NCBI GenBank assembly: GCA_033060915.1
Contig: CM065392.1
Coordinates: 5,257,001 to 5,321,000, forward strand
Direction: 5' to 3'
DNA: 64,000 nucleotides
Source of the DNA: Euryodendron excelsum
Taxonomy: Eukaryota > Streptophyta > Magnoliopsida > Ericales > Pentaphylacaceae
Shown here: piece after piece, positions 49,407 through 61,564 of the stretch
How the letters are laid out: the number at the start of each line of letters is the position of its first letter
How positions within the stretch are numbered: position 1 is the first letter of the stretch
Notes under the pieces: generated by a model
What the model was told of the DNA's origin: nothing
The model's database searches: none
What the model saw: the letters and a program-made list of their open reading frames with translations, nothing else
Position numbers and translations under genes: made by a program

Positions 49407-50281
49407 TGAAAAACCTAGCCTTGTCTATAGCTTTGCTAAAAAATGAGTATTAATGCAATCGTATGATAGGTACAACGTCAATGATAAGTAAATAGACAAA
49501 TCAATCACGCAATTGACATTACGATATTTTTGCAGTAAAAACCCAAATCGAGAAAAAATCATATGTCCACTTCGCCAGACAAAGATTATGCACTAAAATC
49601 AATGTCAAATGGTTACAAGATCACTTACAACCCAATCCCCAATCAACTCCTCGATCACTTGGTTGCCTTGAACTTACTCGACTCCTCAAATCACCTTTAC
49701 CGTGCTTGATCATCGTACAGATCTCCTTAATACAAATTTCGTGTCTCGAACTCCTTCAAAACTTCAACTCTCTTCAATGGTGATAAAGATTGTTTGATAT
49801 TAAGAACCAAATGTGAGCATCAAGGAAGTTTAGAGAACTTTTCTGTATTGTTTTTTCAAGTACTGCTCACTTTATTAACTTAGGAAAGCGTGCCACTTGG
49901 TAGACCAAAAGACTGCTCAACGCGCTTTCCAAAGCCAAAAATCTTGCCCAACTCGCTGCTGCGAGGTCTAGCAAGATTTATTTTTCCAAACAAGGCCTTC
50001 TCTATATCTTCCAGCGAGAGGTCGTGAAGTCTAGTGAGAGCCAGTGAGCTTTGATGGGTCAGAGACCCTCTCTATTTCTTTCAGCGAACTCCAGCGAGAT
50101 CCATTGAGATCAAGTGAAGTACAAACTTAAACACTATTTGTATCATTCAAGCATCTCTTAACACAAGCTCGAATGAATAGACATTTAAACTATCTTCAAA
50201 TTCTTATGATAGACGCTCCAACACCGCAACATACAGTGAATAAAATAGATCATGAAACTTAGCCAATTACATGATGTTAGA
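49407..50281 (-). repeat. 5' LTR of old Copia (right)
   Basis: 875 bp, partner of 28929-29891. The segment that holds the TATA box in the other LTR (ACTTATATAGGTAGG) is here shortened to ACTTGGTAG, so the promoter looks lost. Confidence 0.85.
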
Positions 50282-50286
50282 CTAAA

Positions 50287-51460
50287 CATTTTATATCTAC
50301 AACATCATGGACTAAAAAGTCCTTATTTTAATGCAAGATGTTACAAGTTCCTATCAAGTGTGATAACATGCACTGAATAAAGACCCAAATGGCGTCTAAA
50401 AAAAAAAAAATTACATGCATTTTTTTTTAATTTTTGGAGGAAAAATTACGCATCTTAACCGTATTTATTTCTCTTAGACAAATTGTTGAGTCAAGTTCAC
50501 GAAGAGTTTGTAATTTATTAAGATAACAATAATAAATCGACTAAAAATCGATGGTAAGCAAGAAATATACATAAAGTGGTGATTCTGTCGATGTGTTGAT
50601 GCGACTGGTCTGCCGAAGTTTGATGCATTTATTTTTTATTTAAATGTTGAATATTGGGCTAAATTCTTTTAAAATTTTCACGATTAATATGAACAATGAC
50701 AGTTTTATAATTAAATAATATTTTTATGAATTTTTATCTTAACGTGAATTGATAGACCCAAAATTTCAACACTTTTATGTACGATTTTTCTTTATGGCAT
50801 TGCCTAGTAAAGAAAGATTGTGCAACCAAAAAGAAATCAAAATATTTTCTGTTGTAGCCTAATTTTGGTGAATTTAAGTACTTTAACATTGTTTTGTAGC
50901 AGTGTGGTAGTGAGATTATGTTCATTTTTTACGATTTATTGTTGATGGTTGGGATGGTGTGGTCAGGTAAGTTCTAGCATAATGGTTGAGCCACTAACTT
51001 TTTATCACTCCCGAACGCAAAGTAATGGATTCAAATGTGAGACTCACTAACTTGTGTGTAGAACTATGATGTAACGAGAAAAGTAGAGGTTGGTTAATAA
51101 ACTTAGTTAATTAATGAACGGGTTAAATATTAATGGGTTAATTTAAACCTATGAACCAAAATTCAACTTGTTTATATTTTAAACACAGTGAATGGTGGTG
51201 GAGACGGCAGCAATCTTGGTGGGCGGTGGAGGCGGGAGTGGCGGTGGTTGGTAACAAGCGGTGCATTGGACTAGCCTCACACAAAAAATAAAAAATAAAA
51301 CCAAAACCAAAAAAGAAAATTACCTAGAGAATTTAGATTGAATAATTTTGTAGGTCATCAACAGCTCAGCTAAACAGATTGGAAAATGTAGTGACAGATT
51401 TTCTTTATAATACATATTATGAATTCCTTAAGCAACTCAGCCACCCATAGTAATGGTTTG

Positions 51461-51501
<41 letters not shown>

Positions 51502-53276
51502 AAAAAAAATATTTCACATAGTGACAAAGCTTAACCTTTTTTACAGAAACGGAGATCACACAGATGCCCAAAAAAAAAAAAAAGAGGCAAGGCAAACAAG
51601 ATAAACTGTCAATTATTGATGATAAAGAGGAAAGGCAAGGAATCTACTCTGCTCAGTCTCCACCACTTAGATTGAATGCTCAGAATTAAAATTAATAATA
51701 ATTCAAAACCTTTAAGAAATAATCACAAAAGATATCTCAATTGAATGAACATATAACCTTTTATTTTAAGTACGGTGGTTGGCGACTGGGCAACCGTGGC
51801 AGGGGAGGCGACGGTGGTGATGGTTGGCGATGGTAGCAGCAATCGTACTGGTAGGTGTGGATAGTCGGTGGTGGGCAGCAACGTTAGCAGCCGACAATAG
51901 TGGATGGCAGAGAGAGAAAAAAAAGTTGAGATTTGTTTTTAAAACTAATAAAAAAAAGTGTTTTTTTTTTTTTTTGTCGGCAGTGGCTTTTTTACATTTT
52001 TCTTTTTACCAAAACTAATAGTATTCATGTCCAATTCATTTAAACTGGCTTTTAATTGGGTTTTTATGATAGAATCTACTTACAATCCATTAATGAACTT
52101 AAACTGACCAATTTAAATGAATTTTAAATGAGTGTAATTGGACGGGTTCATAAACATGGCCTAAAAATTAGCAGTAACGCCATTTATGTAATCCTTATGT
52201 GCCGTCTTTACTTGCTTTATTTTTCATCACTTGGAAGCAAGAAAGGTGATTTTAAAAAAAATGAGAGATATTTGACACAAAATTTGAGAATAACTTAGAT
52301 TATTAAAAGCGAAATATACAATAGGGTAACTATAAATTTTTTAGAAAGTTTAGTTTATACAATGATTAAAATCTCTAATTGTATTTTTTTTTTTTTTTCT
52401 TCATCTGAGTCTTAGAGCAACTCCAACTAGCTCAATAAATACTATCAGTTAGTAATTTTACTTAGCCCATCCCTTTGAAGTTAGTAGTGTGTATATAGGC
52501 TCTTCCCATTCTTGCTTTCCTCCCACTTCTTCTCGTCTTTTAGTCGAGTAACTCTTCGGAGTTGCTCCACTGCTTTCCCTTGAGGCTGCCTACCTTTCCT
52601 TTCCTTCTCAAAACGAGTGGCTACTTAAGTTCGTGAGTCTAGTTCTATTGAGTAGTTTAGGTAGTCCTTTCGTAGGCTGATCTTCTTTAGTTACAAAACT
52701 TTGACAAATTATTGTTAAAAACAAATAATTAGACAAAAACGTGGTATTAGGCCAAGGTAATTACAGAACAGAACAAAATATTAACAGGTATGCATTACAA
52801 CTCCTAAGGGGCTATTGGGTTGTACCAAAGATGTGACTGGGATCATTTTAGAAATAAGCTCGTCTACAAAATAAATAATCACGTGCTTGACAACAAAAAT
52901 AAAGCACGCAAATTAAAATTTGTAAATATTGCATTTATTTTTTGAGAAAATTTAAATTTTTTTATTTCTTTCAAAACATAAATTGTTGATGTCTTCGTAC
53001 AACCACCCTTTTTTGACTGTGTGATTTGCAATTTTTTTAGCCTTCGAGCCTCTACCGCCTAGCATCTCTTTAATTATTAGAAAAATCTACAGTCACTCAA
53101 ATACACAGAGTAGATCCAAAAGCTGATTAAGTCATTAACTGTACATAATTGCATCGTTTGGAATAAATTGCAAAATATTGAAAGGACTTCAAAAAGACAG
53201 AACACCAAACTTAGGTATATAATAACACAGATATACACACTAGAGAGGACAACCCAACTCATTCCTTCCAAACCCT
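50287..53276. other. Intergenic, includes 3' flank of paralogue C
   Basis: No gene supported. Holds an (AG)n microsatellite at 51465-51498, two G-rich low-complexity tracts (GGTGGxGGxGG) at about 51188-51260 and 51775-51905, and poly-A/T runs. From about 53040 to 53276 it is the 3' flank of paralogue C, similar to that of paralogue B. Confidence 0.5.
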
Positions 53277-55647
53277 TCACTTACTGGAGGATTCAGCTCT
53301 CCCCTCAGTTAAAAATTCCTGAATCCATGATGAAGGTTTACCCATAGCACATCCTGGATGGAACATAATGTTACACTGCTCACATTCATAGCCCATCTCA
53401 TAACCAGTAAAACTTCTATGGCAATCGCCACATAAGGGACTCTTGCTCGTGGGCTGAACCAAAGTGAGAGGGTGTGGGTGAGTATTAAACTTTTTGGTAG
53501 TCCTCCACTTGATATTTGGATCTTTCTTTTCCTCTTTATAAATGCATCTAGCACAAACAGATAGGTCGCAACTGGCACTGTGATAGAACCACCATTTTGT
53601 ATCTATTCTTCTCTTGCAAAGTTCACAGTAATACTCATCAGAACCATCTTTGACAGAGGAACTATAGGTTAGGCTGAGAGGGTGTTGCTCATTCCTGTTA
53701 GTTCAAAATCACACAAAATATGTTAAACGACAAGAATTCATCATCCACGAATATATCAAGATAACTATAGAACAGATATATTAGGTATCAAGTCAACTAG
53801 GAGAAGATCCGTCAAGTCAACTAGGAGAAGAACTGTCCCAGTGCTCATATAACACATAAAAATATATAAAGAATTCGCTATAGGAGAGAATCTCAATATA
53901 TGTATCCAAAGTGCTGTCTATATATCCCCAATCTCTCCAAAAAGAATTTGTAGGGCTTGTATATGTAGACTCCAAGTTATGGGTTATTTAATTCTGAAAC
54001 AGCTAGTAACGGCCCAACATATATTCACCAATAATGTAAAAATAGAAATAGGCCACAAAAGATAGGAATAAATAAAAAGGTAACAACCCATAACGTATTA
54101 AAATCTATAACATAGAATATAATATATAATTAAAAAGTTTTTGAAACTTTCTAAAATCAATTTCCAACAATACCTCAGTGTGACCGTGCACGGCAGCAGA
54201 GCGCATTTGTAGTGTAAGTTGAAATCACAAGTGCCGCATCCATATGAAAACATACGCTTATATCGGCCACATGCAACGCAACCTTCTTTGATGCAGTGTT
54301 GCCTTATAAGGAGGGGGTGCTCGTGAGCTTCATGCACGATGGATCTCGGCAAGGAAGAACACTTAACATCCAGGTTATAAGATTCATCCTCAACACATCC
54401 ATCCTCAACACATCGGAACGCAAATCCATTGCAAACATTGGCACAACCATTGCACTCGAAAAAACCCAGAAATGGGAGCTTTCCGCGGAGGCTGAGCGGG
54501 TGCGGGTGGCAAGGGTGTTGCACCTCATTTGGTAGCTTAGCGCACCATTTGTGGAGGAAGAAATTACTACACAGACTACAACTATAAAATGGAACCGAGA
54601 TGAGTCCCACACACGCATCACATATTTTTTCAATCTTCTGCTCATTCAAATTGTCATCATTATTATGTCCATTAAAAAGAGTTAATGGATGTTCATGACT
54701 AAAATGGTTGAGCTGATCTGCTTCTGCATTACTGTCTTCCAGGCTAATCTGCTTCACAAATTGGTCAATTAGACTGACTGAATCACTAGGCACTGGCAAG
54801 TGGATTGAATTGGCCACATCAAGTTCCTCACTTTTGATCGTAGATTCGCTTCCCCTAAAGCCACAAAAAAAATTAAGAGTACAACATAAATCAAATGACA
54901 AGAAAAGCTTATCCAAGAAAAATCTACAGAGAGAGAGGGGGAAGAGAGATCAAAGTTACGGTCAAAGTTTAAGGCTACCGTGTTCTTGTTGAGCAATTCA
55001 CATGAATAATATAATAGCATCCTCGACAGTAATAGAACCACCAGTTTCTATTCAATTTCTCCTCACAGATACCACAATGGAGCCGATCGAATAGGAAATC
55101 TTTAAACGGAAAAGAGTAGGCGAGGGTGAGAGGATGAACGTGATTGTTATGTTTGATGGTGGTTGGTAATGAAGCACAGTCCTCGTGGATCCAAAATGTG
55201 CAGGTGTTACACATATAAGAGATGCCTTCGCGTGTTGTGCGACAAGCATAGCATTTGAACGAAGCCGAGCTGAGCACAGGGCTTAACGGGTGTCTGTGAC
55301 TTTCGTGTTCGACGCTTTGTGATCTTACAGCGCATCTTATGTCGACGCCAAAACAGCAAGGGGAGCAACGGTAGTGAAATCCATGGAGATTTTCATTGCA
55401 GAGAGCACAATAATCATAAACATAATCAGGGAGCGATTGGAGGGTGAGGGGATGTTCTTGATGCATTGGATGCTTCATTTCTGCGGGTAGTTCTGCACAT
55501 AATTTGTGCAGAAAGAAATAACAATTCCTGCAGCTGTATGCAGAACCTGAGATCACTTGTTGACACCCTTGGCAAACAATTTTCTCACCATCATCGTTCT
55601 TCTCGTTATCGAGAATCAATGGATGCTCATGGACAAAATGTTGAAGT

Positions 55648-55652
<5 letters not shown>
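53277..55652 (-). CDS. DC1-domain (Cys/His-rich C1) protein, paralogue C
   Basis: Three exons: 55652-54979, 54854-54174 and 53694-53277. Introns of 124 and 480 bp have GT-AG ends, and the sum, 1773 nt, is exactly 591 codons (590 aa). Start MELQHFVHEHP matches the paralogues. Nine DC1-like modules: four in exon 1, three in exon 2, and in exon 3 one more (YYCELCKRRID, WWFYH) plus a final one (HPHPLTLVQ, CGDCHRSF, YECEQCNIMFHPGC). Each has the HxxHPL / CxxC / CxxCxFxxHxxC spacing expected of zinc-binding DC1 units. There is no signal peptide or membrane segment. Compared with paralogue B it lacks the extra pair of exon-1 modules but keeps the last module and has a second intron. Biological role unknown; some relatives act in stress responses or gametophyte development. 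The presumed TATA region is near 55811-55820. Confidence 0.88.

Positions 55653-55698
<46 letters not shown>
55653..55698 (-). repeat. (GA)23 microsatellite touching the ATG of paralogue C
   Basis: 46 bp of CT on the plus strand, GA on the coding strand, ending directly before ATG at 55652. Paralogues A and B have only a short TCTCCCT-like leader there, so the repeat expanded in this copy. It would form part of the 5' untranslated region. Confidence 0.9.
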
Positions 55699-55699
<1 letters not shown>

Positions 55700-57459
55700 G
55701 ATGGGAGTTGAAGATGATAACAGCAAAAGCAGGAAATATGAGTCAAAAGTTAATAGATGAATTATTGGTTCTCTTTTAGTAAAGTAGATATATTCCTAGT
55801 GGTCTATGGCCTAATTTAAGGATCCTCTTAATTTGGGGATACAGTTTTTACTGTGCTTTGAATCCTATTTCGGAGTGTGGAAAGTATGAAATCACGTAAT
55901 TGATATATATATAACATGTGACAAAATATAATACAGAAGAATTATTTTGCAATTCATAAATGGAGAAGATAACAAGTTATCCAAATTAGACAATGCACTT
56001 CCCCCTATTGGAGAGAGAGAGAGAGAGAGAGAGAGAAACATTAGCATTTGTTTAGGTCTTCTTCTATAAGGATTTGCTCAAAGGGGATAGACAGTGATAA
56101 TACTTTTTCCACCATTGTCTAAAGGAAAAGGCATAACTTTAGTTACTTTCACAAATGAAAAATCCTACCGAGACATATAATATTTGTTTAATATCCTCTC
56201 ACAACTATGATTTAGTGAGAATTTAGATAGAAAATGCTATTTTTTTAGAAAATTTTATGTAACAAATGTCACTATAATGTTATAATGTTGTAATAATTAC
56301 ATTTTATAATAAAGAGCAATCATGAGGGTTTTTTCTTTAAAATAAATTACTCTCATTTGTAAGTAAAAATTCTGTGTGAGTTTTTATTTATATAGCACGC
56401 AGTACTCTATCTTAATTGTTAGTGTGGTCTTATAAAGGGTCTACTCTCTTGAAAACCTGAAGAATCCAATGGAGCTAAAACCTGTACCAGGCTAGGATTC
56501 TCTAACTTTTTGTTTAGCAAATTATTCAGTTTGAAAACAAATTAAAACCATCTCTATGATTGCACCTTGTCCTTATTATTTCATTATGCAATTTTTTAGA
56601 TTGATTTAATCGCAATTGGTGCAACAATCAAAGGTTCATATTGTTAAACTTAAAAGATGTAAGGTTGAATCTACGAGCACCCACTTCAATAATGGTAGAA
56701 TTAGGTTTGGAAAATCCTATTTTTCCAAAAACTTTTTATAGAAAAATTTTGTGGCGACGTTATTTTATAATTAAAAGCTATGATAAGGGGCGGACTCATG
56801 AATTTCCTTGAAAAGAAAAAGGTAAAAAATTTTAGAACTTTAGAAAGTTAAGGAAACTTTTTTAAAATTTTAAGGAACTAATACTCATATTCTTATCCTA
56901 AATACTCAAAAAAATTATGAGATATATATAAAATTTTCAAAACTTAAGGGAGATCAAAGCACTAATTTTATTATAAATATGCAACAATTATGGAGCCTAA
57001 GTATAATTTTAAAATTCAGGGACAGGCACTGCCTATGCATAGATCCACCACTTGCTATTACGATTGATGTTTAAAATAAAAGGCTGATTGTATTACCTTC
57101 TAGCTAGGCTTGTGCATGAAATCTCGACGTCAAGAAGTACAACATAGCTGTTTCTCCCGCGCCCGGTTCAATTCTATACATTTTTCCTTTTACTGGTAAT
57201 GAGCGAACAAATGACTGTAGATTTTATTTGACAATAATCTAGTATTCAATTTCCTCTAATTCTTATCTCATTCTAAATATTTGCAGCTTATTATCCCAAA
57301 ATTCTCTATAATTTTGGTATGAAAGCACTTTAGAAGATAATTTTATTCTTTCTCTTTCACCTTTCACATTTTCTATATTTTTTTAGGATTATGACGAAAT
57401 TATATGTATATATATACACATACATAGACATATTCAAGTAATATTTAAAGTGGCAATAC
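55699..57459. other. Upstream region of paralogue C and intergenic
   Basis: No gene supported. Includes the presumed promoter near 55811-55820, a (GA)n microsatellite at 56010-56036 and otherwise AT-rich sequence. Confidence 0.45.
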
Positions 57460-57464
57460 ATATA

Positions 57465-58071
57465 TGTAAGTGGGATTTTTCGGAAAGGCTAGGCCGAACT
57501 CTCAAGTCCCAGATGGATGAGTCCAAATTCCCTCTATAAGAAAAGGAGGTTAGAATAGGTCGACCCTTGGTGGGCCGATCACACTTCGACGATTAAGTTA
57601 GCAAGCTTAATCAAGATAAAAATGAACGAGAGTTGTGAATGCTTGGAGTTAACTGTCCATACCTGGCTCTCGATGTCTTGGGTATTTATAGCGTAATCGA
57701 TGGAGTGTGTTTGGCCTTGGCCTATCAGCAGGCTCTCATGGCCTGTTGGGTAGGCATCATCATTGGCGCCGCCTGGCCACTTACAGGGTCTGGTGCATCG
57801 TCGTGGGGGATTCCGGCTGACCGGACGTGCACGTCGACGTCGCGTGGGCAGCCGCCCCTGCATTTAATACGAGTCAACTCTGTATTTAATGCTCGAAGAC
57901 CGCTAGCGGTTTGGGCTTGCCTCCCGCAGTTTGGGATCGCGGCGGGGTGGAGGTCGGCGGTCAAGGCCGGCCCATCCTCTAATTCTCATGTGGGCCACCA
58001 AGCAGCCCCAACTTTAATTTGTGTAGATTGGGCCTCGTCCATTAGGTTGGGCCAGGGAATCTTCCCCCACA
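57465..58071 (-). repeat. 3' LTR of Gypsy derivative (left)
   Basis: 607 bp. The long open frame on the plus strand across it (57639-58148) also recurs in part in the other LTR and is not a gene. Confidence 0.9.
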
Positions 58072-58266
58072 ATTGCCCCCCAGCCTCTGTGTCGTTTTGG
58101 CTTCTAAAACGGCCAAGGGCTGTAACGGTCACCCGGCCATATAAATAGCGGGGATTTTAAAAGATTCACTGTTGGGGTGTCATTGAATCGACGGCCGATA
58201 CGACGTTTCGGCAGAGCGTCATGATTACTGCCGCTTTCCCGCGCACGAACCAACGGCACTGATGCG

Positions 58267-58274
58267 TATAAAAG
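58267..58274 (+). promoter_or_regulatory. TATA box of the antisense ORF
   Basis: TATAAAAG on the plus strand, 185 bp upstream of the first in-frame ATG of the antisense ORF. A likely small 5'-leader intron follows (GTAAGT at 58361 to ACAG at 58420). Confidence 0.6.
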
Positions 58275-58451
58275 AGCGACGCCCTGTTCAGTTAGAAAAC
58301 ACTTGGTTTTTCCTTGCCTTTTGAATAGCGTGTGCATCGACTGTTTCAGCACTCACCATTGTAAGTGTTTTTTGAGCCCACACCTCTTTTGCTCTTCACT
58401 ATATTTTCTGTGTTTTGACAGTTGCCCCCTGATGGCATCTCGTCTTCGAAA

Positions 58452-60606
58452 ATGCTAGATGGTCCGTCAGCCCTTGCCGCGTTTAGGGCTAGGTTTGACA
58501 TTCCGGATGAGTTCAGCTTAGAGCTGGTTGATCCCGAGGACTACCGTATAGGTGAGACCGAAAAGGGGGTGCCGTTCTCAGTCATTGCTATCGTAAAAGG
58601 GGGACTTAGGTTTCCACTTAATCCTCTTCTTCATAAGTTCGTAGTAAAAAATAAGGTATCGCCCTCCCAGTTATCATCAAACGTCTACAGGATCATTTTC
58701 GGCATGCTTGAAATAAATCGGCGCCTGGGTGTGAACCTGGGCCTCGCTGAACTGGACTACTGTTACTCGCTTTGTAAGGTCGGAGGTAGTTACAAAGTCT
58801 ACCTCCGGGCCGTAGAGAAGTCCATAGAGTTAGTGAAGTGTCTGCCTTCCTCTGGGAAGGGCGTCGACGACGTTAGGGTTTGGGTAACCGGTCCCTAGGA
58901 GTTCGGCGACGTTCCTGAGAAGGATAGATCGGCGATCCGATGCTCTAGAGAGCCCGTTGAAATAGGTTTGATGCTGACCTCTCATACTGTGTGTCCTTGA
59001 AATTATGATGTGCATCAAATCTGACTCTCTCATTTTTTGCAGAAAAAAAGGGGAAGCGATCAAAAGCACGTGACTGGTTGGTCAACTTTGATGACCTCAA
59101 TAAGGTTCTGAACTATGTCGGCGAGGGTAGATTAAGGCACGTCGCTCGGGCTGCACACATTTTGCTCACCTACCCGCTGCGATATTCGACCTTCACTGCC
59201 AATACGAGTGTGCCCCAGAGTACCCTGGCAAGATTGGCGAAGGAAGGTGCCGAGGGAGATTTTGAGGAGATTCCTACTGGCATTGCAATCGAAAGGGCTC
59301 GCAGCCCTACTGGGGTAACCGTTGTAGTTGCTACTCCATCAAAGAGCCCTTCGTCGACGAACAACGCGAAGCGCGATCGAAGTCTCACAGCTTGGCATCT
59401 AGTTCAGTGCCGCACATTGTTCCAGATCACCGAGTTAGGATTCCAATCATAACACATGAGTCTACCCCGTCTCCCAACGAGGAAGAAAGTATGAGCTTGA
59501 GGGAAAGGATGTTCGCCGCTGCTGGCCAGCCACTGAAGAAGACCGCCACAACTTCCACCGAACCCCCGTCTGTCGATTTGGTCCCTGCTCCTACCGAGGA
59601 AGTCTCCCCTGTGCAAAAGAGGCCAGAGACCAGGCAGCAAAAGAAAAGGGGCCCAGAAGTTACCGTGCCGCCCCCAACACCAAAGAGGCCGAGGGGAAAG
59701 GACGTAGTCGAGGAGGTCGGCAAAGTTATTTCCATTACTCCAGATATTCTAGGCCGTCCTCTGACGACAGAGAATTTAATGATTGATCAGGCTGAGGTCG
59801 CTTTCGGGGTAATGAAGAGCGTTCTTCAGAGGAGAGATATGGCCAAGCTAGGAGAGGCAAATGATTCGGCTGTCTTCATGGGTGCCTTCTATGATTCTTT
59901 ATTGGTTAGTTAGCACCGTCTTGTAATTTTTGCGAGATTTTCTTGGATTTTTCCATGATTCTTGTTCATACTTTGCTTTTTGACGTAGGGTTGCCTGAAT
60001 TCCCTAGAGGCAATGACCCATTTCCAGAAGCTTGCCAAGGAACACCACAGACTTATCGAAGAACTTGGCCGTCTGAAGAAGGAGTGGATTGATGCCAACA
60101 AGGATCGCCTCACCTTCAAGAAGCAGGCCGAGCAGGCTTCCGCCGAGCTGATGCTGATGAAGGTGAACTTCGAGAGAAGAGATGTCGAATTGACCGCACT
60201 CCAAAAGAAATTCAATGTACAGTCCATGGATCTGTACAAGGCCAACGCGAAGGTTGAGGCGCAGCAAACGGAAGTGGCCAAGTTGGAAGAGGAAGAAGAG
60301 GCCACACTAAAGAGGGGTGAAGACAGGGGGGCTAGTCGGCTGGCCGAAGAGATGATGGATCTCAGCCGCTCTGTTTTTTGTCAGGGTTGGAACGGTGCCC
60401 TCGTTGTCACGGAAGTGGATAAGGCTGCCGATGTATGGAGTCTTTGTCCAGACTTCTTCAACACCACTGAAGACGATGTCGTATGCCCAAAAAAGGTGCT
60501 TGCTAATGCCCAGTACAAGCGAGAGCTCAACTTAAAGGCCGTGGCTAAGAAGGCAAAAGTTGCTGCTAAGAAGGAGGGGGCCGAAACAGCTAAGGCTGCT
60601 GCCGAA
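58452..60606 (+). pseudogene. Antisense additional ORF (Transposase_28-like, spliced)
   Basis: Plus-strand, at least three coding exons: 58452-58966, 59043-59904 and from 59989 on, with introns GTTTGA...TTGCAG and GTTAGT...CGTAG (59905-59988, frame kept). Exon 1 has GLRFPLNPLLHKFVV, then SSNVYRIIFGMLEI and YKVYLRAVEK, the pattern of the putative gypsy-type transposon domain (Transposase_28). Exon 2 has a Pro/Ser-rich basic region with RPRGKD. Exon 3 is a strongly coiled-coil segment (LIEELGRLKKEW, ELTALQKKFN, AKVEAQQTEV) and ends artificially near 60606, where gag begins on the other strand. Lesions: a TAG at 58896-58898 where a Trp is expected, a frameshift soon after, and a frameshift near 59370. 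Codon composition is GC-richer than the surroundings. Function in the parent element is unknown. Confidence 0.7.
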
Positions 60607-61564
60607 TCTTATCCAACCGCGTATAGCGTTCGATTCTCAGCATCAGCTCTTGTATTGTGAGGGCTGGTTTCCTTGTCAATGACTGTCGCAGGCGATGCTC
60701 CCTAGGAAGGCCGATTTTGAACTGTGTCACAGCCAGTTGCTCGCTGCACTCGTCAATTTCATTGTAAGCTTCCCATTAGCGCCGTGCGTACCCCCGCAAT
60801 CCTTCCCTTTCCTCCTTTCGTAGGGTTAGCGAGAAATCCACCACCTTCGGCTACAGGCTGTTTGCTATGAAACGAGCGGTAAATAACTCGGCAAGCTGCC
60901 TCCAGCTTGACACGAACTTAAGTGGCAATTTGTCGAACCACCATAGGGCCACACTTCCCAGACTGGAGGGAAAGATTCGACACATCAGAATTTGGTCACC
61001 ACACCATACTACCATTAGTTGTTTGTAATACCGAACATGGTTAATCGGGTCGGACTTTCCATCATACAAGGTGAACTTTGGTGGGGTGAATTTTCGAGGA
61101 ATTGGATGGGAGTCAATCTCCTCTGAGAAAGGCGAGGATGTGATTTGGTCTAGGGCCTTTTTCACCAAGTCGCGGGCCGTGCGCTCCGTAGTCTACTGCT
61201 TCCCATCTTCCTGTTTTTCGTTATACCATTTATCCCAGTCTTCTCTCCGCTGATCTCCTTCAGCCCGATCATCATGCGGCGGGGTTTCACTCCTCCCCCT
61301 CCGCCGATCTATTCGCCGGTCGTCGCAACGCCCGGTACTAGAAGTGTAGCTCCCCCTTACCCGCGGTGCTGGGCCGTTCCTGCCACTGGTAATTTGTTCC
61401 TGGTCAGGGGACCTTTTTCTCCCACGCCCATTTCTCCCAGAGAATGCCTCCCTCGTGACCCAAACTTGGGACATGAGGTAGGCTATCTCTTCGCTGCGCC
61501 GCCGAATTTCCCTCTCCGCCGCACAGAGTGTGTCTTCACTTGGAACTCTCCCACTGGAGGGCAA
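60607..61564 (-). pseudogene. Gypsy gag with three in-frame stops
   Basis: Minus strand, one frame from MPSSGRVPSEDT (61564) with an Arg-rich segment (RRRGRSETPP), then the retrotransposon gag core: FTPPKFTLYDGKSDPINHV, RIFPSSLGSVALWWFDKLP, SWRQLAELFTARF. Stops occur at 61195-61193 (TAG), 60853-60851 (TAG) and 60778-60776 (TAA), all in the same frame, and the frame otherwise continues through QFKIGLPREHRLRQSLT to about 60606. No zinc knuckle or protease follows; the sequence switches there to the antisense ORF. The two TAG codons fit C-to-T change in CAG. Confidence 0.85.

Larger units (their letters stand above)
28929..50281 (-). mobile_element. Old Sirevirus-like Copia, host of nested insertions
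   Basis: Two related LTRs (28929-29891 and 49407-50281) bound 21.35 kb. Likely target duplication TTAAA (28924-28928) versus CTAAA (50282-50286), one mismatch. Coding is on the minus strand: gag, protease, integrase, RT and RNase H from about 49380 down to 39110, then an extra ORF (33244-32462), then the 3' LTR. A tRNA-iMet-like primer site follows the right LTR. Four later insertions (30196-32024, 33943-38466, 39477-44028, 47632-49077) account for over 12 kb, and removing them leaves about 9 kb. The integrase motif (MHMDLMG, VVVDDFSRFTW) and the extra ORF after pol fit the Sirevirus type, though this is an inference. Confidence 0.85.

Noticed and set aside
50960..51060. Second SINE-like stretch (TAATGGTTGAGCCAC...GGATTCAAAT)
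   Set aside because: Same weakness; no tRNA fold could be drawn.
57639..58148. Plus-strand open frame of 169 codons
   Set aside because: Lies across an LTR of the Gypsy derivative and breaks in the other LTR; an LTR by-product.
59404..59735. Minus-strand open frames opposite the antisense ORF
   Set aside because: Shadow frames of the plus-strand coding sequence, produced by its GC-rich codons.
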